Source of the DNA: CAYWBI01 sp964456445
GTDB taxonomy: Bacteria > Calditrichota > Calditrichia > Calditrichales > J004
Assembly (NCBI GenBank): GCA_964456445.1
Contig: CAYWBI010000055.1
Location: 1 to 21,049 of the forward strand
Direction of reading: 5' to 3'
DNA length: 21,049 nucleotides
Under the pieces are notes generated by a model. That model did no database searches. It saw nothing but the letters and a program-made list of their open reading frames with translations, and was not told the origin of the DNA. A program made the position numbers and the translations under genes. Within the stretch, counting starts at the first letter, position 1. The number at the start of each line of letters is the position of its first letter. Shown one piece after another: positions 17,020 to 21,049 of this stretch.

Positions 17020-18123
17020 ATGCAAAATGCAAATCGTTTTCTTATAGGTGCATTTATTTTGATATGTAGCGTTTCGTCCTTTGCCAATACGATATCCGGT
17101 TATGTATATGACAAAGACACAAACAAGCCTCTGGCTTTCGCCAATGTCTATTTGGCCAATACCCTTTGGGGGAATGCGACCGATGAAAAAGGACATTACA
17201 GGATAAACAATATTCCCGCGGGTTTTTATGACATCGTTGTACAACTGGTCGGTTACAAAACATATATACAAAATATTTATGTAAAAGAGGACGTACCAAA
17301 AAAAATATCTATTAAATTAATTCCCTATACGTATAAGGCCGGCAGCATAAAAGTTGAAGCGTTATCAACGGATCAATGGCAGCGCGAACTTAGAAAGTTT
17401 AAACGTTTGTTTTACGGACGTACCGAGGCGGCGCGTCATTGTGAAATTATGAATAGCGAAGTTCTGGATTTTAAGAATAACGGATCTGTCTTTACCGCCA
17501 CTGCAAGACGACCATTGATTATAATGAATTATGCTCTTGGTTATAAATTAAATTGTATTTTAGTTGGATTTTTATGGGATAAGGAGCGTTTATTACTAAG
17601 TTGGAAGGTGCAGGCGCAATTTAGCGAAATAGCGCCGGACAGCCCGGAACAGTATCGGCAATGGCAAAAAGCACGGCAGGAAATCTATGACCGTTCCCTG
17701 GAAGGTTTTTTAGGCTGGATTGTACAACCCAACCGTCCCCAGAATAAATATCGTACGAGCACCGTTCGTTATTTGCCGCGTAAAATGAAAAAAAAGAAAT
17801 CATCCCCATTTAATGAAATACCCTATCTGAGCATGAAGCCTGTTGGACATTATAGCGATGTGCCCCCGTTCAAAATAGATGAAAACAGTATCTTAAAGCC
17901 TGGAAGCGAGCCCGGCAGCTATAAGTTGAAATTCGCTGATTATCTGCAGGTGATCGAACTTGAAAGTGAACAAACATCCTATTTACGTCTTGTGGATAGT
18001 GCGGTAGTTATTGATTCCTTCGGTGTCTGTTCGCAAGCGGCCCCGTTTGAGATAAGCGGGGAGTGGGCCAATGCGGGTATTGCCAATTTCCTGCCGCTTT
18101 ATTTTAATCGTAAAAAAAATTAA
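17020..18123 (+). CDS. Secreted carboxypeptidase-regulatory-like domain protein of unknown function
   Basis: The 367-aa product has a signal peptide (about 1-22, ending SSFA before NTISGYV) and then a carboxypeptidase-regulatory-like beta-sandwich (about 23-105: ISGYVYDKDTNKPLAFANVY, then NATDEKGHYRINNIPAG and VGYKTY). The remaining 260 residues resemble a family often seen in Bacteroidota, with a recognisable opening block around WQRELRKFKRLFYG, AARHCEIMNSEVLDF and ALGYKLNCILVGFLWD. I recall this pattern but know of no assigned function. There is no TonB plug or barrel, so it is not a truncated receptor fragment in any simple sense: the sequence after the first domain is unrelated to the receptor at 6522-9566. 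A GGAG ribosome site lies 6 bases before the ATG. It appears to be a single-gene unit. Confidence 0.8.
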   Translation: MQNANRFLIGAFILICSVSSFANTISGYVYDKDTNKPLAFANVYLANTLWGNATDEKGHYRINNIPAGFYDIVVQLVGYKTYIQNIYVKEDVPKKISIKLIPYTYKAGSIKVEALSTDQWQRELRKFKRLFYGRTEAARHCEIMNSEVLDFKNNGSVFTATARRPLIIMNYALGYKLNCILVGFLWDKERLLLSWKVQAQFSEIAPDSPEQYRQWQKARQEIYDRSLEGFLGWIVQPNRPQNKYRTSTVRYLPRKMKKKKSSPFNEIPYLSMKPVGHYSDVPPFKIDENSILKPGSEPGSYKLKFADYLQVIELESEQTSYLRLVDSAVVIDSFGVCSQAAPFEISGEWANAGIANFLPLYFNRKKN

Positions 18124-18201
18124 CGACTACTGAATGTCAGATTTAATTTTCGTTTTAGATAAACACCATACAAATAACCGTTTTCATTTTGGAACATCAA
18201 A

Positions 18202-18230
18202 TTGACAGGCAATACGGAACACCGTATTTT
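18202..18230 (+). promoter_or_regulatory. Candidate pbpC promoter with palindrome in the spacer
   Basis: TTGACA at 18202-18207 is a perfect -35 hexamer. With 17 bases of spacing it faces TATTTT at 18225-18230, a four-of-six -10. The spacer contains a perfect inverted repeat, AATACGG (18211-18217) and CCGTATT (18222-18228) around AACA, which overlaps the -10. This could be an operator. The alternative is a short hairpin terminator for the preceding gene, since the right arm runs into TTTT, but it sits about 90 bases after that stop codon. Confidence 0.45.
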
Positions 18231-18247
18231 CAAATGCATCATTTATT

Positions 18248-20587
18248 GTGGAACCAGTATTGTATCAAAGAATTAAACAATTGTCCGCAAAAACAAAAAT
18301 TCTATTTATGTTGTTTGTGGCTTTCGCTGGATTTTTACTAACCCCTCCATCTGCTGTATTTCAACATGATGACTCAACCATCGTCTATGACCGGTCTGGG
18401 AAAATCCTATCGGTATTTTTAAACAAATCCGGCCAATGGCAATATCCGCCCCGGGATTCAATTAAAATTCCTGCCAAGTTGAAAAACTGTGTTATCCAGT
18501 ATGAAGATCGTTGGTTCGATTATCATCCGGGGATAAATCCCCTGGCAATTATACGGGCTATGGCTCAAGATATTGCCGCGGGAAAAATTGTCAGCGGCGC
18601 CAGTACGCTTACCATGCAGGTAGCAAGAATAAGCAATCCGGGAAAACGCACAATTCTAAAAAAACTACAGGAAACCTTTTTTGCGCTGAGACTTGAAATG
18701 CATTTTTCTAAAGCAGAAATCCTGCAAATGTACCTGAATCACGCGCCTTATGGCGGTAATATTATTGGTTATCAAACGGCAAGCGCGCGTTATTTCGGAA
18801 AGGAACCAAAAGAACTGACCTGGGCAGAAGCGGCGCTGCTCGCGGTTTTACCCAATGCACCGGGTTTGCTTAGGCCGGGGAAAAATATCCGGCGATTAAA
18901 ATCAAAACGGGATGCTCTATTAAGACATCTTGCCGCAAAAGGATTTCTGTCAGCTCAAAATCTGCGTTTATCCCTAATCGAAAAAATTCCGCAGAAACTA
19001 TTTCCTTTTCCACGACAGGCCTTACACCTGAGCATGCGCATTCAGCAAAACCCGGACTTGAATGGCCGGGCGGTTTTTACCACAATCAACCCCGAAATCC
19101 AACAACGGGCCGAGGAGATAGCACAACGTCATAACCGTTATCTCAGACAAAATGGAATTAATAATATCTCACTATTAGTTTGTGACACACAAAGCGGCGA
19201 AGTGTTGTCTTACATCGGTTCAAGCAAATATTTTAACCGTGCAAACAATGGCATGGTTGATGGGGTTCAGGCGCCGCGATCATCCGGGTCGTTGTTAAAA
19301 CCTTTTTTATATGCGCTGGCCATGGATCAGGGACTTATTCTGCCAGAAAGTAAAATAAGGGATATCCCAACCTACTATGGTCCGTTTGCGCCTTCAAATG
19401 CCGATAAAAAGTTTCGAGGTTTAATCAGTGCTCATGATGCCCTTGTTTTTTCGTTAAACGTTCCCGCCGTCCGTTTATTGTTCAGCTATGGTCAGCATAG
19501 TTTTTATAGCGATTTAAAACAGATGGGCTTAAAACATTTGTTCCGTCCGGCGGAGGGTTATGGATTGCCTTTGATTATCGGTGGGGCTGAAGTTACACTC
19601 TGGGAAATGACTACATTGTTTCGTGGATTGGGGCGGGGCGGGAGATTTTCTGCGTTAAATTATATACGAAACATCTCAGTTAAAAAAGAAGAGAAGGCGT
19701 TAATATCACCCGGTGCGGCCTCACTTACCCTGCAGATACTCCGTGAACTAAAACGTCCGGGATCAGAATATTATTGGCAGCTCTATCAACAGGAGCGACC
19801 CATTGCCTGGAAAACGGGGACGAGTTATGGCCAGCGGGATGCATGGGCCGTAGGCGTAACGCCACAATGGACGATCGGGGTATGGGTCGGCAATTTCAAT
19901 GGCGAAGGCAATGCCGCTTTGGCCGGGGCACGCACCGCAGGTCCGGTATTGTTTGATTTATTTAACATGCTGGCCGGTGATAAACCTGTCCAGTGGTTTC
20001 AGCCAATGGAGAACGATTTGAAACCAATTAAATTATGTGCATATAGCGGCTTCCGGGCGACAGAAAATTGTCCGTTAACCGTAATGTCACAGGTGCCCAA
20101 CGATGCGCGGCTTCTTAAACCCTGTCCCTGGCATAAAACGCAGTTTGTTGATGATGAAGAATTATTTCAGGTATGTTCATTATGTTGGAGACCCGGGCAT
20201 TATCATCAGGAAAAGCGATTGGTTCTGTCCGCGGACGTCATTCAGTATTTGCGGAATTCCGGGAAAACAGTGAATTTGGTTCTACCGCACAATCCCAAAT
20301 GTCCGGCGCAACATGGATTGAATAGTCTGAAAATCATTTATCCAACCCAATCGGCGCATTTGTGGGTGCCAAGGGATTATGACGGAACCTATCAAAAGGT
20401 AATCGCCCGCGCCGCACACCTAGACAAACAGGCAAAGGTGTACTGGTATCTCGATGGTCGCTATCTTGGTATTACCCGTGGCAAAAATGAAAAAGCGCTG
20501 GACCTCAGGTTTGGCAAACATCAATTGCTTTGTATCGATGATCAGGGAAACCGTGTGCAACGAACATTTTTTAGCGGCAAGAAATGA
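18248..20587 (+). CDS. pbpC: Penicillin-binding protein 1C (bifunctional glycosyltransferase/transpeptidase)
   Basis: Peptidoglycan synthase of the inner membrane. A short cytoplasmic tail and one transmembrane segment (about 17-34) precede a GT51 glycosyltransferase with EDRWFDYHPG (catalytic glutamate 86) and SGASTLTMQVARI. The transpeptidase has all three motifs: SLLK (348-351, serine 348 nucleophile), SLN (402-404) and KTG (522-524). A Cys/His-containing segment (C597, C608, C626, H629, C643, C646) and a C-terminal BiPBP_C domain (about 690-775) mark it as 1C rather than 1A or 1B. The 779-aa length is close to E. coli PbpC (about 770). The start is uncertain: GTG 18248 has no clear ribosome site, and ATG 18308 would remove the cytoplasmic tail. 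The usual alpha2-macroglobulin-like partner gene is not next to it in this window. Confidence 0.94.
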   Translation: MEPVLYQRIKQLSAKTKILFMLFVAFAGFLLTPPSAVFQHDDSTIVYDRSGKILSVFLNKSGQWQYPPRDSIKIPAKLKNCVIQYEDRWFDYHPGINPLAIIRAMAQDIAAGKIVSGASTLTMQVARISNPGKRTILKKLQETFFALRLEMHFSKAEILQMYLNHAPYGGNIIGYQTASARYFGKEPKELTWAEAALLAVLPNAPGLLRPGKNIRRLKSKRDALLRHLAAKGFLSAQNLRLSLIEKIPQKLFPFPRQALHLSMRIQQNPDLNGRAVFTTINPEIQQRAEEIAQRHNRYLRQNGINNISLLVCDTQSGEVLSYIGSSKYFNRANNGMVDGVQAPRSSGSLLKPFLYALAMDQGLILPESKIRDIPTYYGPFAPSNADKKFRGLISAHDALVFSLNVPAVRLLFSYGQHSFYSDLKQMGLKHLFRPAEGYGLPLIIGGAEVTLWEMTTLFRGLGRGGRFSALNYIRNISVKKEEKALISPGAASLTLQILRELKRPGSEYYWQLYQQERPIAWKTGTSYGQRDAWAVGVTPQWTIGVWVGNFNGEGNAALAGARTAGPVLFDLFNMLAGDKPVQWFQPMENDLKPIKLCAYSGFRATENCPLTVMSQVPNDARLLKPCPWHKTQFVDDEELFQVCSLCWRPGHYHQEKRLVLSADVIQYLRNSGKTVNLVLPHNPKCPAQHGLNSLKIIYPTQSAHLWVPRDYDGTYQKVIARAAHLDKQAKVYWYLDGRYLGITRGKNEKALDLRFGKHQLLCIDDQGNRVQRTFFSGKK

Positions 20588-20622
20588 TCGTTGTAAAACA
20601 AATCCCGGTTGGACCACTTTAT

Positions 20623-20643
20623 AAAACCCCTTCAGGGTTTTTT
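20623..20643 (+). terminator. Intrinsic terminator after pbpC
   Basis: AAAACCC (20623-20629) pairs with GGGTTTT (20635-20641) around CTTCA. The T run is six bases (20638-20643). It starts 35 bases after the pbpC stop codon. The short stem makes it a modest terminator, but position and form fit. Confidence 0.7.
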
Positions 20644-20669
20644 ACTGTTGCTCAACCTTTCCCAGGGCG

Positions 20670-20756
20670 CTGCCCTTCGCTCTGATATTTTTCCCCTTTG
20701 GGGAAAAGAAACATGCCACAATATTATGTTTCGGTTTGTCTTGTTTAGATAAATTG
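20670..20756. repeat. Hairpin repeat unit, copy 1
   Basis: Begins CTGCCCTTCGCT and contains the perfect stem TTTTCCCC (20689-20696) and GGGGAAAA (20700-20707) with loop TTT. It aligns with copy 2 at about 20932-21020, 262 bases downstream. AGGGC and GCCCT at 20664-20676 form a small additional inverted repeat at its left edge. Confidence 0.65.
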
Positions 20757-20760
20757 GTTT

Positions 20761-20803
20761 TTGATATACGAACAAGGAACACCGATATTCGATTTTAGAA
20801 CGG
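20761..20803. repeat. 43-base direct repeat, copy A
   Basis: Starts TTGATATACGAACAAGGAAC. It differs from copy B at 20887-20929 in three positions by eye. It is followed directly by GGGCAAT (20803-20809), which pairs with ATTGCCC at 20874-20880. Confidence 0.8.
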
Positions 20804-20836
20804 GGCAATCATGACAGATCGGAAATCTTCAATCGT

Positions 20837-20854
20837 TGATCGATGTTCGGTGTT
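20837..20854. repeat. Partial inverted copy of the 43-base repeat
   Basis: The reverse complement of this 18-base segment matches copy A from AACACCGA (20778 onward) at 13 of 18 positions. Together with GGGCAAT/ATTGCCC it makes the region between the direct copies partly self-complementary. Confidence 0.4.
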
Positions 20855-20886
20855 GAGTTTTATCTTGTGCTCAATTGCCCTTGTCC

Positions 20887-20929
20887 TTGATATACGAACA
20901 AGGAACACCGATTTTTGATTTTGGAACGG
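20887..20929. repeat. 43-base direct repeat, copy B
   Basis: Same 43-base unit as copy A with three substitutions, 126 bases downstream. It is followed after two bases by hairpin repeat copy 2. Confidence 0.8.
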
Positions 20930-20931
20930 CA

Positions 20932-21020
20932 CTGCCCTTCGCTTGGTTATTCTTCCCCGTTGGGGAAGAAGGCAGGCCGCCATGTTAAGTTTTAGGGTTC
21001 TCTTGGTAAATCTATGGGTA
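20932..21020. repeat. Hairpin repeat unit, copy 2
   Basis: Begins CTGCCCTTCGCT and contains the stem TTCTTCCCC (20950-20958) and GGGGAAGAA (20962-20970) with loop GTT. Relative to copy 1, one T-A pair has become C-G, with both partners changed, and the outermost T-G wobble has become T-A. The right boundary is approximate. Confidence 0.65.
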
Positions 21021-21049
21021 AATAGTTGAAAAAAGAGCATCAATCTCCG

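Larger units (their letters stand above)
20644..21049. other. Gene-free intergenic repeat region at the window end
   Basis: This stretch holds no convincing gene. It is made of two related hairpin units (about 20670-20756 and 20932-21020) flanking two copies of a 43-base repeat, with a partly palindromic middle. An 82-codon frame on the minus strand (20795-21043) runs through the repeats and lacks protein-like character, so I do not annotate it. The structure suggests a dispersed non-coding repeat family, of a kind common in intergenic DNA of FCB genomes, rather than a coding region. Whether it extends beyond the window cannot be seen. Confidence 0.6.

Noticed and set aside
20761..20929. CRISPR array
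   Set aside because: Only two copies of a 43-base repeat, with an 83-base gap that itself contains a partial inverted copy, and no cas gene in the window.
20795..21043. Open 82-codon frame on the minus strand at the window end
   Set aside because: It runs through the repeat block and hairpins, has no recognisable motif, and its composition follows the repeats. More likely a chance frame in non-coding DNA.

Overview
The window looks like a chromosomal segment of a diderm bacterium of the FCB group. Calditrichota, KSB1 or Ignavibacteria-like lineages are my best guess; this is inferred from protein style only, as there is no rRNA or other marker. Supporting signs are two C-terminal type IX secretion (T9SS) sorting domains with the NYPNPFNP signature, a PorV/PorQ-like barrel, a TonB-dependent receptor with an N-terminal carboxypeptidase-regulatory-like domain, lipoproteins with clear lipoboxes, and secreted proteins ending in VVPNPYN-type C-terminal modules. 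All eleven genes I accept are on the + strand. I see no tRNA, rRNA, CRISPR array, transposase or phage gene.

Region 1 (16-6496) is a compact run of five exported proteins. In order they are a 691-aa secreted protein with an FN3 domain, a small lipoprotein, a PorV/PorQ-like outer-membrane barrel, an IPT/TIG plus beta-propeller lipoprotein, and a T9SS-targeted beta-propeller protein. A strong intrinsic terminator closes it. Region 2 (6522-14970) holds a TonB-dependent receptor, a 714-aa paralogue of the first gene, and a large T9SS-targeted GHL10-family glycoside hydrolase, followed by a long hairpin. Region 3 (15069-20587) is more housekeeping: a long-chain acyl-CoA ligase-like enzyme, a secreted carboxypeptidase-regulatory-domain protein of unknown function, and penicillin-binding protein 1C (pbpC). 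Region 4 (20588-21049) has no convincing gene. It holds a terminator and a nested block of imperfect repeats with two hairpins that differ by a compensatory base-pair change.

The most interesting unit is the receptor plus its adjacent VVPNPYN/FN3 secreted protein (6522-11722), with a second copy of the secreted partner at 16-2091 next to a PorV-like barrel and lipoproteins. I suggest this is a SusC/SusD-like uptake or surface-assembly pair in which the partner is unrelated to SusD. The GHL10 hydrolase would supply glycan or peptidoglycan fragments. That functional picture is inference. The paralogy, the domain signatures and the gene order can be read directly from the sequence.
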